From NCBI RefSeq assembly GCF_001683795.1, contig NZ_LIGX01000013.1, positions 1-64,000 on the forward strand: DNA of 64,000 nucleotides, in the 5' to 3' direction. Positions 45,811-54,597 of this stretch are shown piece after piece. Position 1 is the first letter of the stretch. Each line of letters starts with the position of its first letter. Source of the DNA: Neoakkermansia glycaniphila. GTDB taxonomy: Bacteria; Verrucomicrobiota; Verrucomicrobiia; Verrucomicrobiales; Akkermansiaceae. A model generated the notes under the pieces. That model searched no databases, was not told the DNA's origin, and was given only the letters and a program-made list of their open reading frames with translations. The position numbers and the translations under genes were made by a program.

Positions 45811-48480
45811 TTATTTGCTTGTCAGAGCGCCGGGGCGTTCGCCCGTGCGCGGGTCGCGGCCGGTGGGATCAATGACGTCCACTTTGGCGAAGATGATGAA
45901 GACTTTGGTTTCCTTTTCTTCACCTTCCGAGCGGAAGAATCGGCCGATGAGAGGTGCGTCGCCAAGGATGGGGATTTTGTCCTGGAATTTGACGAGGCGG
46001 GATTTGCGAACGCCACCGAGTACGAGAACATTGCCCGGAACGATGGAGACGCTGGTGTTGGCCATTTTGCTGGTGAAGATGGGTTTGAGGATTTTGTTTT
46101 CGGTCATGACGGCTTGGATGACGTCGCCGTTGTCGTTCATGACTGCCTGCGTGACGGGGGTGCCATAGTTGACAAAGCCGTCGAATTCGTTCTGGTAAGT
46201 GGTGAGGCTCAACCGGACGATGTTTTTTTCTTCATCCAGTTCGGCATCGTGGACGACGAGGGCGGTGCCGATGCCGTCACCCGGATTTTCATTGTCGCCG
46301 CCGTATTTGATGAAGGAGTTCGGGAAGGCCGGTGTGACCAGAGGGACGTTGATGCGTCCGCGGACGTCGAAGTTCTGTCCGCCGATGTTCACGCCGTTGC
46401 GTGCAAAGGGCATTTGCGTTTGGGCGATTTGCGGCTGATCGTACGATTCCGGGTAGAACATGACTTTCATGTCCGAGAAGATTGTCTGCTCGGCGCCCGG
46501 TTTGACGACGAGTTGCGGATTGCCCAGAATGTCGGTGCCTTTTTTCTGGTTCAGGCCGTGCATGATGACGGTGACGTCCGCCACGGACCAGATGCCTCGC
46601 GCTGCAAGGATGGCCGGTGCGCGTTGTGCGCTGGCGCCGGAGAAGCCTGCCGAAGATCCTGCGGCGATGAGTTTGTCGATGGAGTCCGTCTGGAAGACCT
46701 GGCCGCCGCTGCGCAAGCCGGCCGAGACGACGGGCGCACTGTTGGTGACGGTGCCGAGGACGGGTACCTGGTCCATGATGCCGTCCGCAGAGGGGGATTT
46801 CTGGGGTGTGCCGCCGCCGCCGAAGGTGTGGCTGCCGAAGGAGATGTCGACAAGCCAGTCGAAGCCGAGTTCATTGAGCGTGCTTTCGTTGACTTCCATC
46901 ATGGTGACGTTCAGCACGATTTGGCGATCCGGCGATTCGAGGGAGGAGACGATTGTCTGGATGTCCTGCAGGTTGGTGGGCGTGTTGCGGACGGTGAGGG
47001 ACCATGAAGCGGGCAGGTACTGGACGGCGGAGCCGGGCGGGAAGGTGATGCCGTGAGCGGCAAGTGAGCGTTTCGGGTCGACTCGGGAGATGGAGACGGA
47101 GTTTTTGGATTCCGTCGAGAAGACGTCGGAGGTGTCGTCTTCGTCGGTCGGGGCTTCGTTGAAGAAGCTCGGCGGTACGCGGAAGGTGCGTGTTTCCAGT
47201 GGGCCCGCATCCCGGCCGGAGTAGGTGAATTCGAGTCCTGCGGTCGTGGGGTAGTATGCCGTCCCCGTTTTGGCGGAGATGACATCGAGCAGGTTTTTCA
47301 GCGAGATGTTGGTGAGGTCGAGGCTGACGCGCCGATCCATGATCTGCTTGTACAGGGGGCTGCCGGGGGCTCCGAAGTTGGTGTTGATGTTGACTGAGAC
47401 GGGGCTGCCCGAGTTTTCGGAGTACAGGCGGATTTGCGCGCGGACGACTTCCATCGCTTCGTTGATGTCGGCGTCTTCGAGGTTGATTTTGCTGATGTTG
47501 ACGGAGGACAAAAGTTTGTCCATGTCGGATTCCTGTACGCGGGCGTCGCTGCCGATGTCGGCGCCGAGGTTGTCGGCGGGCAGTTCGTCCGGGGGAATGG
47601 GTTCCTCCCATGCTGCGGAGACGTCTGCAAGCGCCTTGGAGCGTGCACTGTTGCGGGCTGCCGTGTAGTAGCGCGCTTTGGCGTTGGATGTTTTTTCCAT
47701 GCCCTGCTGCGCAGCGGTGTTGTAGGAGTCGATGCGGAGGACGTCCTGGAAGGTTTTGTAGGCTTTGTCGAATTGTCCGAGTCCGTAGTATCCGTAGGCA
47801 AGGGCGAGCAGGCGGTCGACTTCGGCGATGTTGCCGATGTGTTCCGGTGTGATGGCGGGGTTGTTGCGTACGGAGTCTTCCAGTTTGCTGAGGGCGTCTT
47901 TAACGGCAAGGCTGGAAGGGTTGTGCCGGAGGGCGTTTTGCAGGAAGACCCGGGCTTCGTCGTAGCGGCCTACGGCCGTGTAGTCGTGGGCTGTGGCAAG
48001 TTCGGCATCGGCAAGGCTGAGGAGGAGGAAGGCACGGCGGTCTTTGGTGGCAGGGGCGTCGGGCAGGGCTTCGAGGGCCTGCGTGTAGAGGGTGACGGCT
48101 GTGCTGTATTTCTTGGCGGCATAGGCATGGCGGCCTTCCTCCAGATATTGCATGGCTTCGGCTGTGTCGTCCTGTTTGTGGGCGGCCGTTTTGGCGTTGA
48201 GGTTGAGGGCTGCCGGGCTGACGTGGGCGCAACGATTGTACCGTTCGCTGATTTGGGCGATCAGCTGCGGCGAGGATCCCTGTTGTGCCATTTTCAGGGC
48301 TTCTTCGTATTTTTTCTGCGCTGCCGCGATTTGGTTGCTGCAATAGAGGGTGTCCGCTTCCTGTGTGAGGGCAAGTGCCTGACTGTCAGAAGTGTTCCCT
48401 CCAAGGGCCACCGAGGATGCGGCAAGCAGCAATACCGAGCCGACATACGAGAAAGCTTTGCGAGAGTACGGGACAAACAT
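45811..48480 (-). CDS. TPR-containing secretin-like outer membrane protein
   Basis: An 889-residue exported protein. After the signal (MFVPYSRKAFSYVGSVLLLAASS), residues about 30-290 hold several TPR-type helical repeats. A secretin N0-like domain follows (VSLDLTNISLKNLLDVISAKTG), then an N1-like domain and the secretin barrel: VTMMEVNESTLNELGFDW, LGNPQLVVKPGAEQ, VLVLGGVRKSRLV and IPILGDAPLIGRFFRS are classical secretin features. The layout resembles the pilus-locus secretin of Akkermansia, but pilM/N/O-like genes are not adjacent here. It probably forms an outer-membrane channel. ATG 48480 is preferred over 48504. Confidence 0.8.
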   Translation of the reverse strand: MFVPYSRKAFSYVGSVLLLAASSVALGGNTSDSQALALTQEADTLYCSNQIAAAQKKYEEALKMAQQGSSPQLIAQISERYNRCAHVSPAALNLNAKTAAHKQDDTAEAMQYLEEGRHAYAAKKYSTAVTLYTQALEALPDAPATKDRRAFLLLSLADAELATAHDYTAVGRYDEARVFLQNALRHNPSSLAVKDALSKLEDSVRNNPAITPEHIGNIAEVDRLLALAYGYYGLGQFDKAYKTFQDVLRIDSYNTAAQQGMEKTSNAKARYYTAARNSARSKALADVSAAWEEPIPPDELPADNLGADIGSDARVQESDMDKLLSSVNISKINLEDADINEAMEVVRAQIRLYSENSGSPVSVNINTNFGAPGSPLYKQIMDRRVSLDLTNISLKNLLDVISAKTGTAYYPTTAGLEFTYSGRDAGPLETRTFRVPPSFFNEAPTDEDDTSDVFSTESKNSVSISRVDPKRSLAAHGITFPPGSAVQYLPASWSLTVRNTPTNLQDIQTIVSSLESPDRQIVLNVTMMEVNESTLNELGFDWLVDISFGSHTFGGGGTPQKSPSADGIMDQVPVLGTVTNSAPVVSAGLRSGGQVFQTDSIDKLIAAGSSAGFSGASAQRAPAILAARGIWSVADVTVIMHGLNQKKGTDILGNPQLVVKPGAEQTIFSDMKVMFYPESYDQPQIAQTQMPFARNGVNIGGQNFDVRGRINVPLVTPAFPNSFIKYGGDNENPGDGIGTALVVHDAELDEEKNIVRLSLTTYQNEFDGFVNYGTPVTQAVMNDNGDVIQAVMTENKILKPIFTSKMANTSVSIVPGNVLVLGGVRKSRLVKFQDKIPILGDAPLIGRFFRSEGEEKETKVFIIFAKVDVIDPTGRDPRTGERPGALTSK

Positions 48481-48564
48481 AAATAGCGGGGGTATCTTAC
48501 ACAATTGATCCGGTCAAGTCACTCGAAAAACTCACTTTTTTGAATTTTTCTCGGGCGGATGCTG

Positions 48565-48598
48565 CGATAAAACCCGTCCGGTGAACCGGACGGGTTTT
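48565..48598 (-). terminator. Terminator of rpoD
   Basis: Perfect 13-bp stem (48569-48581 with 48586-48598) including TTTT at its end on the minus strand. Confidence 0.7.
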
Positions 48599-48643
48599 GA
48601 AGGAGAGGCAATGTGACCGCTTGCCGGGGCAGGGAGCTTGAGA

Positions 48644-50857
48644 TCAAGCGCCTGTGGAGTCGAGGAAGCCCTTGATGCGGCTGATGCGCGTGGGGTGGCG
48701 CAGTTTGCGAAGAGCCTTGGCTTCGATCTGGCGGATGCGTTCGCGAGTGACGTTGAATTGGCGACCGACTTCTTCGAGGGTGCGCGGGTTGCCGTCGCGG
48801 AGGCCGAAGCGCTGTTCGATGACGGCGCGTTCACGTTCGTTGAGCGTGTCGAGTACGCCGTGCAGTTTTTCGCGCAGGGAGGCGAAGGAGGCTCCTTCCA
48901 TGGGGTTTTCGGCAGTTTTGTCTTCGAGGAAGTCGCCGAAGGAGGTGTCATCCGAGTCGCCGACGGGCTGCTGCATGGAGATGGGCTGCTGCGCCATTTT
49001 GAGGACGGAGCGTACGCGGTCCACCGGCATGCCGCTGTCCACCGAGATTTCTTCCGGTGTTGGTTCGCGGCCAAGGTCCTGCACGAGTTTTTTCTGGACG
49101 CGCATGAGCTTGTTGATGGTTTCGATCATGTGTACCGGGATGCGGATGGTGCGCGCCTGGTCGGCGATGGAGCGGGTGATGGCCTGCCTGATCCACCATG
49201 TGGCGTAGGTGGAGAATTTGTAGCCGCGGCGGTATTCGAATTTTTCCACGGCTTTCATGAGGCCCATGTTGCCTTCCTGAATGAGGTCGAGGAAGGCGAG
49301 GCCGCGGTTCGTGTATTTTTTCGCAATGGAGATGACGAGGCGGAGGTTGGCTTCGATCATTTCCTTTTTGGCGCGCTGGGCTTCCTTGGCGCTGACTTTC
49401 ATTTGCTGGTAGGTTTCGAAGAATTCGTCTACCGGCATCCAGACCTGCATTTCGTATTCCCGCAAGGCGTCCTGATGTTCCTTGTTGTCGGGGTTGCTGT
49501 CGAGCTGTTTGGTCAGTTTTTTGATTTTGAGGCGGAGTTCACGAAGTTTTTCGACGAAGTCTTCAAAGATTTTGCTTTTGAAGGAGAACTGGCTGAAGAG
49601 TTCGGTGAGTTCGTCGCGGGATTCGTTGAAGGAGTTTTCGTAGGCGGTTACGGCCTTGCCGCTTTTGCGTGCCTTGTGAAGGCGGACGTAGGCGCTTTGG
49701 GCGTCTTCATGTGCTTCGATGACGCGGCCCATGAGGCGGTGGACTTCCTTGAGGTATTTGTCGCGGCGGTCGATGTTTTTGTCGATGACGATGCGGTCGA
49801 AGCGTTCTTCGTTGCGGATGACTTTGTCTGCGAAGTCGAGGTAGTAGGAGTAGACGGTGCCGAAGCGGTGGATGTGCTTCTGGAGTTCGTCTTCGGCTTT
49901 TTCGATGCGCAGGGAGATGGCGACTTCTTCCTGCCTGGACAGGAGGTCTTTCTGGCCCATTTGCTTGAGGTACATGCGAACCGGGTCGTCGAGGATGTCG
50001 AGCTTGGCTTCCATCTTCTCGGTTTCGTCTTCTTCCTCGATGTCGGAGAGGCGCTGGCGGTCGCTGTAGCTGTCCACGTCCGAGGCGTCGATGATGTCGA
50101 ACTGCATGCTGCGCAGGCGTTCCATGATTTCCTCGTAGTCCTGAGGGTCGATCATGTCGTTGGGCAGGACGTCGTTGATGTCGTCGTAGGTGAGGTAGCC
50201 CTGTTCGTTGGCCAGGAGGATGAGTTCGCGGATTTTTTCCTGTACGCCGGGGGTGTCGACGATGCCGCGGACCGGTTCTACCTTGTGACCCTTTTTGGCT
50301 TTTTTACCGCCGGGAAGTCCGGAGAGCTGAAGGGGGGTGGGTGCGACGGGGGCGTCGTCGCGTACTTCGATGCCGAGGGAGTGCAGGCGTTCAAATATGA
50401 TTTCGCCGTCCTGCGGGTCGTAACCGTCGTCGGGCAGCGCGTCGAAGATGTCGTCGTCGGTCACGTAGCCGCCTTTTTTCTTGGCGATGGTGACGAGCTG
50501 TTTGAAGGCGGTTTTGAGGGTGATGTCGTCCGGGAAGAATTCCTGAAGTTCCCGTGCGGATACTTTGGGGGATTTGGTTGTTTTGGCGCGGTCGGCCTTT
50601 GGTTCCGCTTCGGGTTCGGGTTTCGCCGGAGCCTTGGCTGCTTTCGGGGCGGAAGCCTTTTTGGCGGGAGCGGGGACCGATTGTTTGGCCGCCGGGGCTT
50701 TTTTCGCATCGCCAGCGGGAGCCGCTTTTTTGGCGACCGGTTTTGAAGCCGCTGCCTTGGTATCTGTTTTCTTGCCTGTAGGTTCCGCTTCGGTTTTTTG
50801 AGCCGGTTTGGCGGGTTTTGCCGCAGAAGATGAGGAGTTTTGCTTCGGTTTTGTCAT
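48644..50857 (-). CDS. rpoD: Primary sigma factor RpoD with two region-1.1 copies
   Basis: Housekeeping sigma factor, 737 residues. The first 100 residues are an Ala/Lys/Pro-rich low-complexity arm. Two homologous region-1.1 units follow: 113-167 (with [22 protein letters not shown]) and 204-258 (with [22 protein letters not shown], the closer match to E. coli). Regions 1.2, a long non-conserved insert, 2 ([33 protein letters not shown]), 3 and 4 ([34 protein letters not shown] in parts) are all present. ATG 50857 follows a near-consensus promoter. Transcribed alone. Confidence 0.95.
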   Translation of the reverse strand: MTKPKQNSSSSAAKPAKPAQKTEAEPTGKKTDTKAAASKPVAKKAAPAGDAKKAPAAKQSVPAPAKKASAPKAAKAPAKPEPEAEPKADRAKTTKSPKVSARELQEFFPDDITLKTAFKQLVTIAKKKGGYVTDDDIFDALPDDGYDPQDGEIIFERLHSLGIEVRDDAPVAPTPLQLSGLPGGKKAKKGHKVEPVRGIVDTPGVQEKIRELILLANEQGYLTYDDINDVLPNDMIDPQDYEEIMERLRSMQFDIIDASDVDSYSDRQRLSDIEEEDETEKMEAKLDILDDPVRMYLKQMGQKDLLSRQEEVAISLRIEKAEDELQKHIHRFGTVYSYYLDFADKVIRNEERFDRIVIDKNIDRRDKYLKEVHRLMGRVIEAHEDAQSAYVRLHKARKSGKAVTAYENSFNESRDELTELFSQFSFKSKIFEDFVEKLRELRLKIKKLTKQLDSNPDNKEHQDALREYEMQVWMPVDEFFETYQQMKVSAKEAQRAKKEMIEANLRLVISIAKKYTNRGLAFLDLIQEGNMGLMKAVEKFEYRRGYKFSTYATWWIRQAITRSIADQARTIRIPVHMIETINKLMRVQKKLVQDLGREPTPEEISVDSGMPVDRVRSVLKMAQQPISMQQPVGDSDDTSFGDFLEDKTAENPMEGASFASLREKLHGVLDTLNERERAVIEQRFGLRDGNPRTLEEVGRQFNVTRERIRQIEAKALRKLRHPTRISRIKGFLDSTGA

Positions 50858-50875
50858 GGCATGCAAAATTTGGGG

Positions 50876-50904
50876 TAAAATCCACCCATTACCGATTTTG
50901 TCAA
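50876..50904 (-). promoter_or_regulatory. Promoter of rpoD
   Basis: Minus-strand perfect TTGACA and ATTTTA with 17 bp between them, about 18 nt before the ATG. Confidence 0.45.
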
Positions 50905-51022
50905 GGTTTGACTGATCGGGAGGGCATTGTAACGATTCCTGAAAATGTGTCAAGCATTTCCTGTGTGATGATTGTCTTTGTTTGGATTGTGTTGCCGGAA
51001 GAGAAGCCGGATAAGCTTGTTC

Positions 51023-51051
51023 TTGACTTTTGGACTGTCTGTCGGTAATTC
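51023..51051 (+). promoter_or_regulatory. Promoter of the amidase gene (leaderless)
   Basis: TTGACT and TAATTC boxes 17 bp apart; exactly 6 nt lie between the -10 box and ATG 51058. Confidence 0.55.
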
Positions 51052-51057
51052 TCGTTC

Positions 51058-51915
51058 ATGCCAAGGATTGCGCTGATTCAACAAAATGTGTCTGCAGATA
51101 TTGCGACGAATAAGAAACGCACGGAGGAGGCCATTCGCGAAGCGGCGGCCAACGGGGCGCAGATTGTCTGTACGCAGGAGCTTTTTACGACGCTTTATTT
51201 CTGCCGTACGCAGGATTGCGGGGAGTTCGATGCGGCGGAATCGTTGCCCGGCGAGTTGACGGCCTCCCATCAGGCTTTGGCCCGGGAGCTGGGCGTGGTG
51301 ATTGTGGCTGCCGGTTTCGAGAAGCGTGCCACGGGGCTGTACCACAATACGGCGTGGGTGGTGGATGCGGACGGTGCGTTCCTGGGTCTGTACCGCAAGA
51401 TGCATATTCCGCAGGATCCCGGTTTTGAGGAGAAGTTTTATTTTACTCCCGGAGATTTGGGGTATAAGTGTTTCGAGACGCGGTTCGGTCGCATCGGGGT
51501 GCTGATCTGCTGGGACCAGTGGTATCCGGAGGCTGCACGGCTGACGGCGATGGAGGGTGCGGAGATTCTTTTCTATCCGACGGCGATCGGCTGGCTTCCT
51601 GAGGAGAAGCCGGCACTCGGTACGGCGCAGCATTGCGCGTGGGAGACGGTGCAGCGCGGCCACGGCGTGGCGAACGGCTGTTATGTGTGCAGTGTGAATC
51701 GCGTGGGGACGGAGGGCGAGACGGAGTTCTGGGGGCAGTCGTTCGTGTCCGATTACTGCGGGCAGATTGTGGCGAAGGCTTCCGTTTCGGAGGAGACGGT
51801 TTTGTATGCGGATCTGGATCTGGCGGCATTGGAGGACCATCGCCGTATTTGGCCGTTTTTCCGTGACCGGCGTATTGATTCCTACGGAGGCGTTTTGAAG
51901 CGCTGGGGAAAATAA
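51058..51915 (+). CDS. aguB: N-carbamoylputrescine amidase (nitrilase family)
   Basis: Carbon-nitrogen hydrolase of 285 residues converting N-carbamoylputrescine to putrescine. The catalytic triad is Glu41 (CTQELF), Lys114 (YRKMHIP) and Cys151 (LICWDQWYPEAAR). The GLYHNTAWVVDADG stretch and PTAIGW fit the AguB branch. The partner agmatine deiminase gene (aguA) is not adjacent. The start codon coincides with the predicted transcription start, suggesting a leaderless mRNA. Confidence 0.9.
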   Translation: MPRIALIQQNVSADIATNKKRTEEAIREAAANGAQIVCTQELFTTLYFCRTQDCGEFDAAESLPGELTASHQALARELGVVIVAAGFEKRATGLYHNTAWVVDADGAFLGLYRKMHIPQDPGFEEKFYFTPGDLGYKCFETRFGRIGVLICWDQWYPEAARLTAMEGAEILFYPTAIGWLPEEKPALGTAQHCAWETVQRGHGVANGCYVCSVNRVGTEGETEFWGQSFVSDYCGQIVAKASVSEETVLYADLDLAALEDHRRIWPFFRDRRIDSYGGVLKRWGK

Positions 51916-51976
51916 GATTGTCTTTTTTGGAAGATTAGGGCGGTTCATGCCGTATTCCTACCAATCTATTTCATTT

Positions 51977-52900
51977 ATGAATCTGTCATCCATTCTGTTC
52001 GCCGCTTCCGCGGCCATTACATGCAGTACCCTTCTCCATGCGGAAGGGCCTTCTCCCGAAGAACTCGTGAAGCGCCAGTGCCGTTCCGTGCACATGCATC
52101 ACATGCCGATTGCGGACAAGACGAAGGCGATTTACGTTGAAGCCCAGGCTAACGAGAGTGCGCCCGGTACGTATTTCTGCGCGGCCAATTTCCATAACGG
52201 CTATATCGGTTTTCAGGAAGTGGCGGATGGTTCTCCCGTGGTGATTTTTTCGATTTGGGATCCGGTGCCGCAGGGTGATAATCCTCATGTGGTGCCCGAA
52301 GACCAGCGTGCGCTTTTGATCAAGAAGGGCGACGGTGTGCGTACGCGCCGTTTCGGCGGAGAAGGTACGGGCGGCAATAGTATGCGCGATTTCGACTGGA
52401 AGGTGGGCGATGTGCTTAAGTTCCTCGTGGTGGATAAGGAAGACGGCCCCGGTACGCGGCAGCTTTCCGGCTATGTGTATAATGACAAGGCGAAGAAGTG
52501 GGAGTTGATTTCCTGCTGGCGTACCTATGCCGATCCGAAGGGGCTCGGGTATGCGGTGAGTTTTGTGGAGGATTTTCGCCGCAACTACGAGTCGACGAAG
52601 CATGTGCGCAAGGCGACGTACGGCCCCGTGTTCTCCCTCCAGTCCGACGGTCAGTGGCTGCAGGCTTCCAAGAACGATTTTACGGGCGACGGTACTCCTT
52701 CCAAGCATGTGCGCGCTGAGTTGAATGCTGCCCGTGGTATGCATTCCATCGCGACAGGCGGTGCGCTGGAGGCTGATCCCTCTTTCCCGCTGTTCTCTTC
52801 CAAGGAGTTGCCTGCGTCGTCCAAGCGTACGGTTCCGGGCAAGGAGGTGATGGATATTATCAAGGCTCCCGTTTATCAACAGGAGAAGTATGCGGAATGA
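51977..52900 (+). CDS. Secreted DUF3472-type protein
   Basis: A 307-residue protein with a signal peptide (MNLSSILFAASAAITCSTLLHA). The body has the DUF3472 pattern: GYIGFQEV, IFSIWDP, a short insert, RRFGGEGTGGNS, and a C-terminal SGYVYNDKAKKWELISCWRTY region. DUF3472 proteins are beta-sandwich and often attached to glycan-degrading systems, but their activity is unknown. ATG 51977 begins the signal; the longer frame is not used. Confidence 0.78.
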   Translation: MNLSSILFAASAAITCSTLLHAEGPSPEELVKRQCRSVHMHHMPIADKTKAIYVEAQANESAPGTYFCAANFHNGYIGFQEVADGSPVVIFSIWDPVPQGDNPHVVPEDQRALLIKKGDGVRTRRFGGEGTGGNSMRDFDWKVGDVLKFLVVDKEDGPGTRQLSGYVYNDKAKKWELISCWRTYADPKGLGYAVSFVEDFRRNYESTKHVRKATYGPVFSLQSDGQWLQASKNDFTGDGTPSKHVRAELNAARGMHSIATGGALEADPSFPLFSSKELPASSKRTVPGKEVMDIIKAPVYQQEKYAE

Positions 52901-52989
52901 GCGGTTTGTGTGCAGCGAACCGGTTGAAGGAAAGGAGGGCCATGGAGCGTTCCCGTATGCGGGATTTGCTTCGATGGCCTTCTTTCGCC

Positions 52990-53018
52990 TTGACAATGGG
53001 GCCGAATGGTAGTTTTAT
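52990..53018 (+). promoter_or_regulatory. Promoter of hisG
   Basis: Perfect TTGACA and TTTTAT 17 bp apart; the leader to ATG 53031 is only about 6 nt. Confidence 0.55.
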
Positions 53019-53030
53019 CTCCCTTCTGTC

Positions 53031-53906
53031 ATGTCAAACAAGCTGAAACTCGCATTGCCCAAGGGTAGCCTTCAGGATGCTACCGTTGAATTGTTCCGCA
53101 AGGCAGGCTTCAATATTTACGTATCAAGCCGTAGCTACAAGCCTACCTCCGATGACGACTCTCTGGAGTTGTACCTTATTCGCGCTCAGGAGATCGGCCG
53201 CTACGTGCATCAAGGCTTTATCGACTGTGGGATTACCGGTAAGGACTGGATTTACGAAAACCGCGCCGATGTGGACGTGTTGACGGATCTTCAGTATTCC
53301 AAGGCGACCTCGAAGCCGACGCGCTGGGTGCTCGTGGTGCCGGAAGATTCCCCCATCCGTACGGCTGAGGATCTCGAGGGCAAGCGCATTGCCACGGAAG
53401 GCGTGGGTATTACCGAGCGCTGGCTGGCTGAAAAGGGCGTGAAGGCCGATGTGGAGTTTTCGTGGGGTGCGACGGAAGTGAAGGTGCCGGATCTGGTGGA
53501 TGCCATTGTGGATATTACCGAGACGGGCAGTTCCATCCGCGCCAACAAGCTGCGCATTGTGGATACGCTGATGACTTCCTACCCGCAGTTCATCGCCAAT
53601 AAGAAGGCGATGCAGGACGACTGGAAGCGCGAGAAGCTTACCAATATCGTGATGATGCTGCGCGGCGCGCTCGAGGCCCGCGGCAAGGTGGGGCTGAAGA
53701 TGAATCTCCCGAAGGAGTCTCTGACCACTCTCGTCGAAACTCTTCCCTCCCTGCGCCGCCCGACGGTTTCTCCGCTTTCGGACGATGGCTGGGTGGCCGT
53801 CGAAACCGTGATTGACGAATCCGTCGCCCGCGACATGATTCCCCAACTGAAGGCCCTCGGCGCGGAAGGTATCATCGAGTACTCGCTGAATAAGCTGGTG
53901 TACTAG
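53031..53906 (+). CDS. hisG: ATP phosphoribosyltransferase, long form
   Basis: First enzyme of histidine synthesis, 291 residues. The catalytic part has [25 protein letters not shown] and [13 protein letters not shown]; the extra C-terminal domain (from about 215, with [19 protein letters not shown]) is the ACT-like regulatory domain of the HisZ-independent long form. No other his gene is adjacent. A tiny COX24-like gene follows after 45 bp. Confidence 0.95.
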   Translation: MSNKLKLALPKGSLQDATVELFRKAGFNIYVSSRSYKPTSDDDSLELYLIRAQEIGRYVHQGFIDCGITGKDWIYENRADVDVLTDLQYSKATSKPTRWVLVVPEDSPIRTAEDLEGKRIATEGVGITERWLAEKGVKADVEFSWGATEVKVPDLVDAIVDITETGSSIRANKLRIVDTLMTSYPQFIANKKAMQDDWKREKLTNIVMMLRGALEARGKVGLKMNLPKESLTTLVETLPSLRRPTVSPLSDDGWVAVETVIDESVARDMIPQLKALGAEGIIEYSLNKLVY

Positions 53907-53951
53907 GCCGGAACATTCTCCTAAGAGAACACATAACGAAAACATACAAAT

Positions 53952-54056
53952 ATGGGATCGCTGAAAAAACGTCGTAAGACCAAAATCAACAAGCACAAGC
54001 GCTCCAAGCGCATGCGCCAGAACCGTCACAAGAAGCGTTTGCGTTACAAGTCCTAA
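53952..54056 (+). CDS. AURKAIP1/COX24-domain small basic protein (34 aa)
   Basis: A 34-residue protein, MGSLKKRRKTKINKHKRSKR followed by a similarly basic C-terminus. The KxxRKxKINKHKxxKRxRxxR pattern is that of the AURKAIP1/COX24 domain, found in mitochondrial ribosomal protein mS38 and in a few bacterial lineages, where it is probably a ribosome-associated peptide. ATG 53952 is the only start. It lies between hisG and a strong terminator, so it is co-transcribed with hisG. Confidence 0.8.
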   Translation: MGSLKKRRKTKINKHKRSKRMRQNRHKKRLRYKS

Positions 54057-54095
54057 GTGGCTTTCCGCAAGCGGCGTGAGGGCCGAAAAATCGCA

Positions 54096-54129
54096 CGGTG
54101 TCATTCAGTGGAATGGCACCGTTTTTTTT
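54096..54129 (+). terminator. Terminator of hisG and the COX24-like gene
   Basis: Eleven-bp stem with one G-U pair (54096-54106 with 54111-54121), then eight T. Confidence 0.8.
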
Positions 54130-54188
54130 GCAGGTTATTGGCGGCTTGCGGGTGGGAGTTGATGGTGTCATTTTTCGCTGGGTTTTTC

Positions 54189-54217
54189 TTGACGGTTTTT
54201 ACTCTTTGTGATAATTT
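54189..54217 (+). promoter_or_regulatory. Promoter of the ArsR-type regulator/P-type ATPase operon
   Basis: TTGACG and TAATTT boxes 17 bp apart; transcription should begin at about 54224 within the operator-like repeat. Confidence 0.55.
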
Positions 54218-54220
54218 ATC

Positions 54221-54240
54221 GATTAAGCAATCGTTTAATC
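54221..54240. promoter_or_regulatory. Operator-like inverted repeat (GATTAA ... TTAATC)
   Basis: GATTAA and TTAATC, 8 bp apart, lie immediately after the -10 box and overlap the predicted transcription start, where an ArsR/SmtB repressor would block initiation. Confidence 0.4.
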
Positions 54241-54243
54241 AAT

Positions 54244-54597
54244 ATGAGATCTATTTCTATCGATGCAGGTTTGTTGAAGCATGGCGAGGAGGTGCAGCGG
54301 GCTCGCGCCGGGATGCTGCCCGATGAGGATTTGTACGAGTTGTCCGATTTTTTCAAGGTGTTCGGCGATAGTACGAGGTTGAAGGTGTTGTGTGCGCTCG
54401 AAGGAGCAGTGTGGTGCGTGAGCGATTTGGCGGATATTCTGGGGATGACCCGGCCGGCGATTTCTCATCAGTTGAATATTTTGAAGCGGGAGAAGCTGGT
54501 TCGGGCGCAGCGGAAGGGGAAGAATGTGTTTTACGCGCTGGCGGACGATCATGTGCGTATGATTCTCGAGATGGGTTTGGAACATTTGCATGAATGA
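54244..54597 (+). CDS. ArsR/SmtB-family metal-responsive repressor
   Basis: A 117-residue winged-helix repressor. The helix-turn-helix is CVSDLADILGMTRPAISHQLNILKREKL (in parts), followed by the wing. The cysteine box of the arsenic/cadmium branch is incomplete (CVSD), while the C-terminal helix has Asp and His two apart, then His 11 later and Glu 14 later (DDH...EHLHE), the pattern of the SmtB alpha-5 zinc site. It should therefore sense zinc (or cobalt). It overlaps the ATPase gene by 8 bp. Confidence 0.88.
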   Translation: MRSISIDAGLLKHGEEVQRARAGMLPDEDLYELSDFFKVFGDSTRLKVLCALEGAVWCVSDLADILGMTRPAISHQLNILKREKLVRAQRKGKNVFYALADDHVRMILEMGLEHLHE

